From assembly GCF_003172915.1 (NCBI RefSeq), contig NZ_QGKU01000012.1:62001-126000 (forward strand): a stretch of DNA of 64,000 nucleotides. The letters run 5' to 3'. The position numbers were made by a program, and so were the translations under genes. Position 1 is the first letter of the stretch; each line of letters opens with the position of its first letter. Source of the DNA: Meridianimarinicoccus roseus (GTDB taxonomy: Bacteria; Pseudomonadota; Alphaproteobacteria; Rhodobacterales; Rhodobacteraceae). The notes under the pieces were generated by a model. It did no database searches. It was not told the DNA's origin and was given only the letters and a program-made list of their open reading frames with translations. Shown piece after piece: positions 28,423-38,274 of the stretch.

Positions 28423-30906
28423 TCAGGGGCGCGGCTCCAGCACCGTGATGCCGACGGCCCCGGCCTCGGCCAGCGCAGGGTCGAGCGACATTGGAATATA
28501 TTCTCCGCGACGCCAGCGTTCCCCAAGGTTGTCGTAAAAACGCGAGAACGGGTGCCCGGACTGCCCGGTCGAGATCACGAAGACCGAACTGTCGGGATCG
28601 GCCATGTCGTAGACCCCGCGATACGCCGCGCCATGTACGTTGGCGAACGGCATCGGCCCGCGTCCGGCGGTCCGCCCGCGCATGAGCGTGTGATCGCCCC
28701 CGCCGGTTGCATAGCGGATGTTGACCAGCCAGCCGAGCCCTGCCACGTCGCCCAGAACCTCATGATCCATCTGCGCCATGTGCGCCTCGCCCCAGTTGAG
28801 GCTTTCCAGCGTGCCGCCGAAGGTCTCGTCGATCCAGACCAGCGCATCATCGAGCGCGAGCCGCGACATCTGAACGCAATCTTCCGTCTCTGCCGACTGA
28901 ACCACGTCGCACCACGCCGCCGCGCCGTCCACGTCGCGCAGCACCCTTTCCAAGAACAGCGGGTCGGGATGGGCGAATTCGGCGGCCAGCGGCGCGCCCA
29001 GTTCGTCCGTGATCAGCCGCCGGTTCAGCGCCCTGACCCACGCCGCATAGATCAGCGGTTCCGCTCGGTGGGCGTTCATCTCGCCGTTCCAGCCCGCCAG
29101 CAGATCCAGCGCGTCGCGCCGCCGCCGTTCGGTCGTGCCCTGCGGAGCGGCCTCTCCGGTGAACCACAGATCGCGGCCCATCAGCGGCAGCAGCGTGCGC
29201 GCGGCTGGGCTCACCGCGTCGAGTTGCGTTTCCACGAAGCTGTCGCGGCTGTGCACGGGCCTGTCCTGCATCAGCGACTGCCAGCGTGTGATGCGCTGGC
29301 TGTCGCCCCAGCTATGGCTGATATGCAGCGGGAAGGGCCGTTCGATCAGCTTGTTGTTGGTGTTGCCGATGATGCCGCTTTCCGGGTCCTCGAAGCGCGG
29401 ATTCAGATCATATGAAAAGGTGCCCTGCCAGTGGTTCTCGGCGCGCCAGCCGGGGCTGGGCAGCCGCCCCAGCGAGTTGTGCATGGCCGACCGCCGGGGC
29501 ATCGCACCGATCATCTGCAGCGCGATATGGTCGCGGTCCACCAGCATAAGGTTCTGGGCCGGGGCGACATGGCGTTCCATCGCCGCGATGCCGGTCGCGA
29601 CGTCGGGCGCGCGCATCAGTGCCATCGCCGCCGACATCGACGTGTCCTGCGCGCTCAGCACGGTCCAGGCGATCGATGGAACATGACCGTCGGGAGTGAC
29701 ATGGGCCAGCCCGAAACTGTCCGTCGGCAGCACCGGGCCCCGATCGGTCCAGCGCAGCCGCAGTGTGACTGGCGCGGCGTCCTTGACCCGCACGACACTG
29801 CTCTCGGTGCGGAACGGCACATATTCGCCCGACGGGGTCAGGTAACGGGCCGGATCCTCCGGATCGAGCCGTTCCAGATACACGTCGAGATCGTCGAGAT
29901 ACGCGGTGGTCAGCCCCCAGGCGAGCCGGTCGCTGCGCCCGGCAAGGACCACGGGCAGGCCGGGGATCGTGCCGCCGATCACGCCACCGTCCTGCAAGCC
30001 GATATGCGCAAGATACCAGATCGACGGCGCGGTCAGACCGAGATGCGGGTCGTTGGCCAGCAGTGTGCCGCCCGTCGTGCTGCGCGCGGGCACGGCGGCC
30101 CAGACGTTGGACGCGCCCGCGAAGGCCGCGCGCTTGAACGGCGAGAGCGGATCATCGCGGAAATCGGGGCCCGCCGCCTCCGCCACGGCGCTGCGGCGCA
30201 GGGCAGCGTCGTCGCGCCAGCCCGGGTCGGGCAGCGCGGCGATCCCGTCGCCGGGCACGTCGGGCATAAGGTCGCGCAGCCGTTCCGGCGGCAGGGCCAG
30301 AGCGGCGCGCGCTCGGGTCACCTCGCGGTCGAGATGAGAGGACAGCTGCAACCCCATCAGCTTGATGATGGCAAGGCTGTCGGCGGGCTGCCAGGGGGCG
30401 ATCTGCGCATCGAACAGGAAGAACTCGGGCGCGCCGCGCCCCAGCGCGTTTTCGTTCACCGTAGCGAGCCAGGTGTTGACCCCGGCGGAATACGCCTCAA
30501 GCGCGGCGCGGGTCGAGGCATCCTGCACCTCAAGCGAGCGGGACGCGAGGCGATAGAGGTCGAATCGGCGGAGCGTCTCGTCGATCTTCAGGGTGCGCGC
30601 GCCGAACAGTTCCGACAGCCGACCCTGCGCGGTGCGGCGCAACATGGTCATCTGCCACAGCCGGTCCTGCGCATGAACGAAGCCCAGCCCGAAGAAGCTG
30701 TCCTCGTCCGTTGCGCCGAACACATGCGGAACGCCCGCAGTGTCGCGCACGATGCGCACCGGCGCGGTGACGCCCGCGACGGTGTAGCTTGCATCGTAGT
30801 CGGGCAGCGAGCGCGAGACGAGATAATAGGCCAGCCCCAGCCCGATGCCAGTCACGACCAGCAGCGCCGTGACCAGCCGCAGCATCCAGCGGAACACCTG
30901 TGTCAT
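28423..30906 (-). CDS. Penicillin acylase family (Ntn hydrolase) protein
   Basis: 827 residues with an N-terminal membrane anchor or signal (LVTALLVVTGIGLGLAYYLV). Alpha-chain motifs such as VRIVRDTAGVPHVFGATDEDSFFGLGFVHAQDR and the autocatalytic site AGASNVW, with S266 as the predicted N-terminal nucleophile of the beta chain, mark the penicillin acylase/AHL acylase/cephalosporin acylase superfamily. LANDPHLGL and the WGLTTAYLDDLDVYLE region also fit. The substrate cannot be told; members cleave beta-lactams or acyl-homoserine lactones. It lies 36 bp downstream of the SYLF lipoprotein gene. Confidence 0.92.
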   Translation of the reverse strand: MTQVFRWMLRLVTALLVVTGIGLGLAYYLVSRSLPDYDASYTVAGVTAPVRIVRDTAGVPHVFGATDEDSFFGLGFVHAQDRLWQMTMLRRTAQGRLSELFGARTLKIDETLRRFDLYRLASRSLEVQDASTRAALEAYSAGVNTWLATVNENALGRGAPEFFLFDAQIAPWQPADSLAIIKLMGLQLSSHLDREVTRARAALALPPERLRDLMPDVPGDGIAALPDPGWRDDAALRRSAVAEAAGPDFRDDPLSPFKRAAFAGASNVWAAVPARSTTGGTLLANDPHLGLTAPSIWYLAHIGLQDGGVIGGTIPGLPVVLAGRSDRLAWGLTTAYLDDLDVYLERLDPEDPARYLTPSGEYVPFRTESSVVRVKDAAPVTLRLRWTDRGPVLPTDSFGLAHVTPDGHVPSIAWTVLSAQDTSMSAAMALMRAPDVATGIAAMERHVAPAQNLMLVDRDHIALQMIGAMPRRSAMHNSLGRLPSPGWRAENHWQGTFSYDLNPRFEDPESGIIGNTNNKLIERPFPLHISHSWGDSQRITRWQSLMQDRPVHSRDSFVETQLDAVSPAARTLLPLMGRDLWFTGEAAPQGTTERRRRDALDLLAGWNGEMNAHRAEPLIYAAWVRALNRRLITDELGAPLAAEFAHPDPLFLERVLRDVDGAAAWCDVVQSAETEDCVQMSRLALDDALVWIDETFGGTLESLNWGEAHMAQMDHEVLGDVAGLGWLVNIRYATGGGDHTLMRGRTAGRGPMPFANVHGAAYRGVYDMADPDSSVFVISTGQSGHPFSRFYDNLGERWRRGEYIPMSLDPALAEAGAVGITVLEPRP

Positions 30907-30942
30907 CGCCGCTCCCTCCCGTCGCGGTCCGGCCCGCCGCGG

Positions 30943-31488
30943 CTAGCGCAGGATGCGGGTGTATTTCGTGCCCTGGATCGTCGCCCCGGCCATCAGGCCC
31001 TGCCGGGCGAACAGGAAGGCCACCGAACTGTTCTGCGTCAGCGTATTCGCGGCAAGGCCCGCGCCGTTCTGTCCGCCTGTCAGTTCCGCTGCGGCGCCGC
31101 CGGTCCAGCCCGGTGAAGTGCGGAAGCGGCGAAGCGCGGTGGGGGTCAGGAAGAAGATCACATAGGCGAATTGCTGCGCGCCGATCTGGAAGCCGATGCT
31201 GCCTTGCGTGGCGGAATAGTATTCTACCGTCACGCCGTCGATCTGCAGCGCCCCCTCGCCATAGCTGCCGCCGACGATGAACCCGGCCTGGCCGATCATC
31301 GGCATGACCAGCTTGCCGATCGCCTTGTCGCGCAGTTGCAGCGTTTCGGGATAGGTCGCGTACATGTAGGACAGGGCGTTCTCGACGCGGCGGTCGATGA
31401 CCTCGGCGCCGGTTGAACCCTGCGAGGTATCGCAGGCTGCGAGCGCGACCGCGCCCAGCACCAGCCCGCGGCGGGTGAATTGTGTCAT
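30943..31488 (-). CDS. SYLF/YSC84-domain lipoprotein
   Basis: 181 residues. The start MTQFTRRGLVLGAVALAACDTS combines a twin-arginine with a lipobox (LAAC), so it is probably an exported lipoprotein. The rest matches the SYLF (Ysc84-related) lipid-binding domain: AIGKLVMPMIGQAGFIVGGSYGEG, YYSATQGSIGFQIGAQQ, LFARQGLMAGATIQGTKYTRI. Such proteins bind phosphoinositides in eukaryotes; the bacterial role is unclear. The ATG at 31488 is preferred over a frame that opens at 31584, because the export signal starts there. Confidence 0.87.
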   Translation of the reverse strand: MTQFTRRGLVLGAVALAACDTSQGSTGAEVIDRRVENALSYMYATYPETLQLRDKAIGKLVMPMIGQAGFIVGGSYGEGALQIDGVTVEYYSATQGSIGFQIGAQQFAYVIFFLTPTALRRFRTSPGWTGGAAAELTGGQNGAGLAANTLTQNSSVAFLFARQGLMAGATIQGTKYTRILR

Positions 31489-31625
31489 GCTCTCGTGCCT
31501 CTTGCTGTGGCCTGTCGTGGCCGGATCGGCGCCTGTGCCTGCGCCTTGTGCGGGCAGATTACCCGCGCCGCGCCGCGGTGTCATGCCCTGTCGGCGCAGA
31601 TGTGATCGCGGCGGCGGCGGACCGC

Positions 31626-32672
<1,047 letters not shown>

Positions 32673-32758
32673 TCAAGATGCGGCGTCCGGGGCTGGGCAT
32701 TTGGTCGCCGGGACGCTAGCAGTTGGTCAGGCAGGGCAGACGGCGGTGAGGCGCGGGC

Positions 32759-33274
32759 GTGGCGACAACAATCTGGGACCTGATCGACATGGGGTCGTTC
32801 TCCAGCCTGTGGTACTGGCTGTTCCTCGGTGTGTTCTGGGCGCGGATCATGCAGGCGCCGATGGGCGTGCCGGTGGACCTCGTGCGCCGCGCGCAGGAGG
32901 GCAGCACGCAGGCCCAGAGCGACCTTCAGGCGCTCAGCGGGGTGCGCATCGGCCACGAGATGGACATCGCGGCGTCCTCGGCGCGGCTGTGGCGCGCGGG
33001 GGGCTGGGCCTTCGTGCTCGGGGTGCTGACCGGGCTTGCACTTCTATACCGGCTCGAACTGGCCGAGGCGGGGCTTGCGCTGCTGGCGCCCTTCGCCGGA
33101 GTGCGCGCGCTTGAGGCGCGGGCGGCGCGGCGCATGGCTGACGTGCCCGACATGCCCGCGCTGGTGCGCGCGCACACGGTGCTAAGGCGGCAGGTTCAAG
33201 GCATCGGGATCGTCGCGGTGTTCCTTACGACGATCCACGGGATGCTCCGGTTGCTGGCCGAAGCGATGTTCTGA
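32759..33274 (+). CDS. Small membrane protein, possibly the Roseobacter 'component of SufBCD complex' family
   Basis: 171 residues from a GTG at 32759, with GAGG upstream. IWDLIDMGSFSSLWYWLFLGVFW and later hydrophobic stretches near residues 80-108 and 147-168 give three or four membrane helices. It resembles a conserved rhodobacterial family that I recall being annotated as a component of the SufBCD complex, although nothing in the sequence shows an Fe-S role. It is divergent from hemB and precedes mfd by 84 bp. The function should be treated as unknown. Confidence 0.7.
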   Translation: MATTIWDLIDMGSFSSLWYWLFLGVFWARIMQAPMGVPVDLVRRAQEGSTQAQSDLQALSGVRIGHEMDIAASSARLWRAGGWAFVLGVLTGLALLYRLELAEAGLALLAPFAGVRALEARAARRMADVPDMPALVRAHTVLRRQVQGIGIVAVFLTTIHGMLRLLAEAMF

Positions 33275-33358
33275 AGGCTTGACACCCGGTCACGCGCGCG
33301 TAGGTCAGCACCTCGCGCGTCGGGCGCGGGGCATTCGGCACGGCAGGAGGCGGCGGTC

Positions 33359-36300
33359 ATGGCGCAGGGCAAATCGGGCAGTGTGGTCGTCGGTGGCGCA
33401 CCCGAAGGCTTCGACGCGCAGCTGGTCCTGCGCGAGGTGGACCGCGCGGGCGGGCCTGTGGTGCACGTGGCGCGCGACGACAAGCGGCTGGAGGCGATGC
33501 GCGCCGCGCTCGCCTTTCATGCGCCCGGCATGCCGGTGATGACCTTCCCGGCCTGGGACTGTCTGCCGTATGACCGCGTCTCGCCCAATGCCGACATCTC
33601 GGCCGCGCGCATGGCCACGCTGGCCGCGCTGGTGCATGGCGCGCCGTCCCGCTTTGTGCTGCTGACCACCATCAATGCCGCGACGCAGTTTGTGCCCGCG
33701 CGGGACGTGCTGCGCGAGGCGGCCTTCGGGGCCCGCGTCGGCGACCGCGTGGACGAGGCCGCGTTGCGTGGCTTCCTGGTTCGGATGGGCTTCACGCAGG
33801 CACCGTCCGTGACCGAACCGGGCGACTACGCCATACGGGGCGGGATCATCGACATCTTTCCGCCGGGTGATGGCGGGCCGGTGCGACTGGACCTGTTCGG
33901 CGACGTGCTGGACGGCGCGCGCCGTTTCGACCCCGGCACGCAGCGCACCACCGAAAAGCTCGACGTGATCGAACTGGCCCCAGTGTCGGAAATCATCCTC
34001 GACGAGGCCGCCATCACCCGCTTCCGCCAGAACTACCGGCTGGAATTCGGCGCTGCGGGGCGGGATGATCCGCTTTACGAGGCGGTCAGCGCCGGGCGCA
34101 AGCACCAGGGCGTGGAACACTGGCTGCCCTTCTTCCACAAGCGGCTGGAAACCCTGTTCGACTTTTTGCCGGATGCGCCCGTTACGCTGGACGACCAGAC
34201 CGCGCCGACGCGGCAGGCACGTTGGGACAGCATCGCCGACCAGTACGATACACGCCGCGAGGCGATGACCGCGAAGGGCCGGATCGACAGCGTCTATAAA
34301 CCGTGTCCGCCGGGGCTTCTCTATCTTGACGATAGCGCGTGGGAGGCGGCCGTCGCCGGGCGCCGCGTAGTTCAGTTCCATCCGCTGCCGCAGCCCACCG
34401 GGCCGGGCGTGGTCGATGCGGGGGGGCGGATCGGGCGCGATTTCCTGCCAGAACGGCAGCAAAGGGAGATAAGCCTTTTCAAGACGTTGGCCGACCATGT
34501 TCAGGAAAGGCGCAAGGACAGCGCCGTGGTGATTGCCAGCTATTCGGATGGTGCCCGTGAACGGCTAAAGGGGCTGATCGCCGACGAGGGTCTTGAGGAT
34601 GTAAAGGAAATCAGAGATTTCCGTGATGTTCCTGATGTGCCGGGCGGGCTGTTTCTTGCGATCTGGGGGCTGGAGCATGGCTTCGTCGCGGACGGACTGA
34701 CCGTGATCTCGGAACAGGACGTTCTGGGCGACCGACTGGTGCGCAGCACCAAGCGCAAGCGCCGGGCCGAGAATTTCCTGACAGAAGCGCAAAGCCTCAG
34801 CCCCGGCGATCTGGTGGTGCATGTGGATCACGGCGTCGGGCGGTACACCGGGCTCGAGGTCGTGACCGCCATGGGGGCGGCCCACGAATGTGTCGCGCTG
34901 GAATACGCGGGCGGCGACCGGTTGTTCCTGCCGGTCGAGAACATCGAACTTCTGTCACGCTTCGGGCACGAGGAGGGGCTTCTCGACAAGCTGGGCGGAG
35001 GCGCGTGGCAGGCCAAGAAGGCCCGCCTGAAGGAGCGCATAAAGGAGATTGCCGACCGTCTGATCCGCATCGCCGCCGAACGTGCCCTGCGGCGCGCGCC
35101 GATCATGGAGCCGCCCGAGGGAATGTGGGACGCGTTCTGCGCGCGCTTTCCCTATGCCGAGACCGACGATCAGCTGAATGCGATCAACGACACGCTGAGG
35201 GACATGGCCAGCGGCCAGCCGATGGACCGGCTGATCTGCGGCGACGTGGGCTTCGGCAAGACCGAAGTGGCGTTGCGTGCGGCGTTTGTGGCGGCCATGT
35301 CGGGCACGCAGGTCGCCGTGATCGCGCCCACTACGCTGCTGGCGCGCCAGCACGCGCAGGAGTTCCGCGAGCGGTTCCGCGGCTTCCCGCTTGAGGTGCG
35401 GCACCTGTCGCGCTTCGTGTCCGCGAAGGAGGCTGCGTCGACCCGCGCCGGACTGGCAGATGGCACGGTCGATATCGTGATCGGCACCCATGCACTGCTG
35501 GCCAAGACCGTGAAGTTCCGCAACCTCGGGATGCTGGTGATCGACGAGGAGCAGCGGTTCGGCGTGAACCACAAGGAAAAGCTGAAGGCGCTGCGCACGG
35601 ATGTGCATGTTCTGACGCTGACGGCGACGCCGATTCCGCGCACGTTGCAACTGTCGCTGTCCGGGGTGCGCGAGCTTTCCATCATCGGCACGCCGCCGGT
35701 CGACCGGCTGGCGATCCGAACCTATGTGAGCGAATTCGACAGCGTGACGGCGCGGGAGGCACTGCTGCGCGAGCATTACCGGGGTGGGCAGTCCTTCATC
35801 GTGGTGCCGCGCATCAAGGACCTGCCCGAGATCGAGGATTTCCTGCGCGATCAGGTGCCCGAGGTCAGCTATGTCGTGGCGCATGGGCAGATGGCGGCAG
35901 GAGAACTCGATGACCGCATGAACGCTTTCTACGACGGCAAATACGACGTGCTTCTGGCGACGACGATCGTGGAGTCCGGGCTTGATATCCCGACCGCGAA
36001 CACGATGATCATTCACCGCGCCGACATGTTCGGGCTGTCGCAACTCTACCAGATTCGCGGCCGGGTGGGTCGGTCAAAGACCCGCGCCTATGCCTACCTG
36101 ATGACAAAGCCGCGCGCGCCGCTGACACCGGCGGCCGAGAAACGGTTGCGCGTGCTGGGTGCGCTGGACAGTCTTGGTGCGGGATTTACGCTGGCTTCTC
36201 AGGACCTTGATATAAGGGGGGCGGGCAACCTGATCGGCGAGGAACAGTCGGGCCAGATGCGCGAGGTCGGTTACGAACTCTACCAGACCATGCTTGAAGA

Positions 36301-36805
36301 AGCGGTGTCCAAGATCCGCGCGGGCGAACTGGAGGGCCTGACCGACGATGACGGCCAATGGGCGCCGCAGATCAATCTTGGGGTGCCGGTGCTGATCCCC
36401 GAAGACTACGTTCCCGATCTCGACACGCGGTTGGGCCTTTACCGTCGCCTGTCGTCGCTGACGAGCAAGGTGGAACTGGAAGGCTTCGCGGCCGAACTGA
36501 TCGACCGATTTGGAAAATTACCGAAGGAAGTCAATACACTGCTCTTGGTAATCCGGATCAAGGCGGAATGCAAGCGGGCAGGGATCGCGCGTCTTGACGC
36601 CGGCCCGAAAGGCGCGACGATCCAGTTTCACAACGACAAGTTTCCCAATCCGCAGGGGCTGGTGGAGTTCATCCGGGCGCAGGACGGGCTGGCTAAAGTC
36701 AGGGACAACAAGATCGTGGTGCGGCGCGACTGGTCCCGCGAGGCGGACAAGATCAAGGGTGCCTTCGCCATCGCCCGCGACCTGTCGGGTCATGCCAGAA
36801 CCTGA
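33359..36805 (+). CDS. mfd: Transcription-repair coupling factor Mfd
   Basis: 1148 residues, full length. N-terminal UvrB-homology modules (FPAWDCLPYDRVSPN), the RNA-polymerase-interacting domain (LSPGDLVVHVDHGVGRYTGLE), the RecG-like translocase with Walker A GDVGFGKTEVA near residue 628 and DEEQRFG, and the TRCF C-terminal domain. Mfd releases polymerase stalled at lesions and recruits UvrA. AGGAGG lies before the ATG. It converges with the exonuclease gene. Confidence 0.98.
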   Translation: MAQGKSGSVVVGGAPEGFDAQLVLREVDRAGGPVVHVARDDKRLEAMRAALAFHAPGMPVMTFPAWDCLPYDRVSPNADISAARMATLAALVHGAPSRFVLLTTINAATQFVPARDVLREAAFGARVGDRVDEAALRGFLVRMGFTQAPSVTEPGDYAIRGGIIDIFPPGDGGPVRLDLFGDVLDGARRFDPGTQRTTEKLDVIELAPVSEIILDEAAITRFRQNYRLEFGAAGRDDPLYEAVSAGRKHQGVEHWLPFFHKRLETLFDFLPDAPVTLDDQTAPTRQARWDSIADQYDTRREAMTAKGRIDSVYKPCPPGLLYLDDSAWEAAVAGRRVVQFHPLPQPTGPGVVDAGGRIGRDFLPERQQREISLFKTLADHVQERRKDSAVVIASYSDGARERLKGLIADEGLEDVKEIRDFRDVPDVPGGLFLAIWGLEHGFVADGLTVISEQDVLGDRLVRSTKRKRRAENFLTEAQSLSPGDLVVHVDHGVGRYTGLEVVTAMGAAHECVALEYAGGDRLFLPVENIELLSRFGHEEGLLDKLGGGAWQAKKARLKERIKEIADRLIRIAAERALRRAPIMEPPEGMWDAFCARFPYAETDDQLNAINDTLRDMASGQPMDRLICGDVGFGKTEVALRAAFVAAMSGTQVAVIAPTTLLARQHAQEFRERFRGFPLEVRHLSRFVSAKEAASTRAGLADGTVDIVIGTHALLAKTVKFRNLGMLVIDEEQRFGVNHKEKLKALRTDVHVLTLTATPIPRTLQLSLSGVRELSIIGTPPVDRLAIRTYVSEFDSVTAREALLREHYRGGQSFIVVPRIKDLPEIEDFLRDQVPEVSYVVAHGQMAAGELDDRMNAFYDGKYDVLLATTIVESGLDIPTANTMIIHRADMFGLSQLYQIRGRVGRSKTRAYAYLMTKPRAPLTPAAEKRLRVLGALDSLGAGFTLASQDLDIRGAGNLIGEEQSGQMREVGYELYQTMLEEAVSKIRAGELEGLTDDDGQWAPQINLGVPVLIPEDYVPDLDTRLGLYRRLSSLTSKVELEGFAAELIDRFGKLPKEVNTLLLVIRIKAECKRAGIARLDAGPKGATIQFHNDKFPNPQGLVEFIRAQDGLAKVRDNKIVVRRDWSREADKIKGAFAIARDLSGHART

Positions 36806-36969
36806 AAGCGCGCGCCGAAGGCCAGAAGGAGTCGTGTAGGGGTTCGTAGGAGGCTTGCGCCGGTGCGGCGCGGACTTCGCGTGTCATGCGGCGGCAGAAG
36901 GGCCGTGGCCGGTGCTCGGTTTCTGAATGCCGCGGGCGGTCGCGTGGCTGGGCGGGCAGGCGGTTCGGG

Positions 36970-38070
36970 TCAGTCCCGCGCCGCGATCCTGCCCGCCCCG
37001 CCGGGCGCCGCCGTGCCGGAGCCATCGGCCGACGGGTCCGCTTGCGCTTGCGCGGGTTCGGGCGTTTCGGCCGCGTCGGCGTCCGCGGTGCCGAATTCGG
37101 TCTGCACCGGCCGGGCGTCGATGCCGCTCGAGGCAAGCCAGCGTGCGAACACGTCGGTGTAACCGTGAGTGGCGAACACCCGCTCCGCACCGGTTGCTGC
37201 GACGGCGCGGTTCAGCCCGTCCCAGTCGGCATGGTCCGAGATCACGAATTCCCGGTCGGCCCCGCGCCGCCGCCGCACGCCGCGCAGCGCCATCCAGCCC
37301 GAGGCGAAGGCCGTGGACACCGGCCCGTAGCGTTTCAGCCATGTGCCCGCCATAGCCGAAGGCGGGGTCATCACCAGAGCGCCGGGATGGGACTTCGCCC
37401 CGGTGTCTGCGGTCGCGCGGATCGTAGGCGGCAGCGCAAGCCCCTGCGCGCGCAGAACGTCGGTCGTGTCCTCGATGCTGGAATGGCACAGGATCGGGCC
37501 CTGCGCCGGGTCCAGCAGCGACAGCAGCCGCTGCGCCTTGCCCAGAGAATAGGCCCCGAGCACGGCTGTGCGCCCCTGCGCCGCACAATCGCGCCACCAA
37601 CCGGCGATCTGTGCCGCGATTTCAGCCTGTGGGCGCCAGCGGAACACCGGCAGCCCGAAGGTGCATTCGCTGATGAAGGCATGGCAGCGCACGGGTTCGA
37701 ACGGCGTGCTGAGGCTGTCATTTTCCAGCTTGTAGTCGCCGGACACGACCCAGACCTGGCCCGCGACCTCAACCCGGATCTGGGCCGACCCGGGCACGTG
37801 CCCCGCCGGGTGGAACGACACCCGCGCGCCCCCGACGGTCAGCGAGGTGCCGTAGCGCACCGTATCCACCGCGATGTCCCCGAGCCGGTGGCGCAGCACG
37901 GGCGCGGCAATGTCGGTGGCCAGGTAGCTGCCATGGCCGAAGCGGGCGTGATCCGCGTGGCCATGGGTGATCAACGCGCGCGGCACCGGGCGCCACGGGT
38001 CGATGTGGAAGTCTCCGGCCGGGCAGTAGAGCCCGCGATCGGTGAAGTGCAGCGTGTCGTGCTGTGGCAT
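36970..38070 (-). CDS. Ligase-associated DNA exonuclease (metallo-beta-lactamase fold)
   Basis: 366 residues. The metal-binding motif LITHGHADHARFGHG and the later GHVPGSAQIRVE, SGDY, ECTFGLPVFRW and ISDHADWDG motifs mark the beta-CASP-type nuclease that in many bacteria lies next to an ATP-dependent DNA ligase and a Lhr-type helicase. Here neither is adjacent: mfd is on one side and the ATP-grasp operon on the other. The C-terminal 30 residues are a disordered Ala/Glu/Pro tail. The ATG at 38070 begins MPQHDTLHFTDRG, the usual start. Confidence 0.9.
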   Translation of the reverse strand: MPQHDTLHFTDRGLYCPAGDFHIDPWRPVPRALITHGHADHARFGHGSYLATDIAAPVLRHRLGDIAVDTVRYGTSLTVGGARVSFHPAGHVPGSAQIRVEVAGQVWVVSGDYKLENDSLSTPFEPVRCHAFISECTFGLPVFRWRPQAEIAAQIAGWWRDCAAQGRTAVLGAYSLGKAQRLLSLLDPAQGPILCHSSIEDTTDVLRAQGLALPPTIRATADTGAKSHPGALVMTPPSAMAGTWLKRYGPVSTAFASGWMALRGVRRRRGADREFVISDHADWDGLNRAVAATGAERVFATHGYTDVFARWLASSGIDARPVQTEFGTADADAAETPEPAQAQADPSADGSGTAAPGGAGRIAARD

Positions 38071-38134
38071 CAGTCCCCTGATTTTCTGCCTTTTCGGCAA
38101 CATGGTGCGCGTGCCCGCGCAGCCAACCTGCAGC

Positions 38135-38178
38135 ATTGCTTAAAAATTGCGCAGAAAATGGCCGCGAAATTAAGCAAT
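38135..38178. promoter_or_regulatory. Perfect 9-bp inverted repeat between the exonuclease gene and the ATP-grasp operon
   Basis: ATTGCTTAA (38135-38143) and TTAAGCAAT (38170-38178) are exact inverted copies separated by 26 bp of AT-richer sequence. The two half-sites are 35 bp apart centre to centre, a little over three helical turns, which fits looping or cooperative binding by a dimeric regulator. The region lies in the 204-bp gap between divergent genes, so it may control either or both. No known regulator is assigned. Confidence 0.45.
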
Positions 38179-38274
38179 GGGGATCAGGCATTGCGTTTCC
38201 GGGCTGGCCGTCCTTTCCTGTGGCGAAGAGCCATGCGAGTCAATCGCAACCAACCGGGGGACTGAACAGACCTA

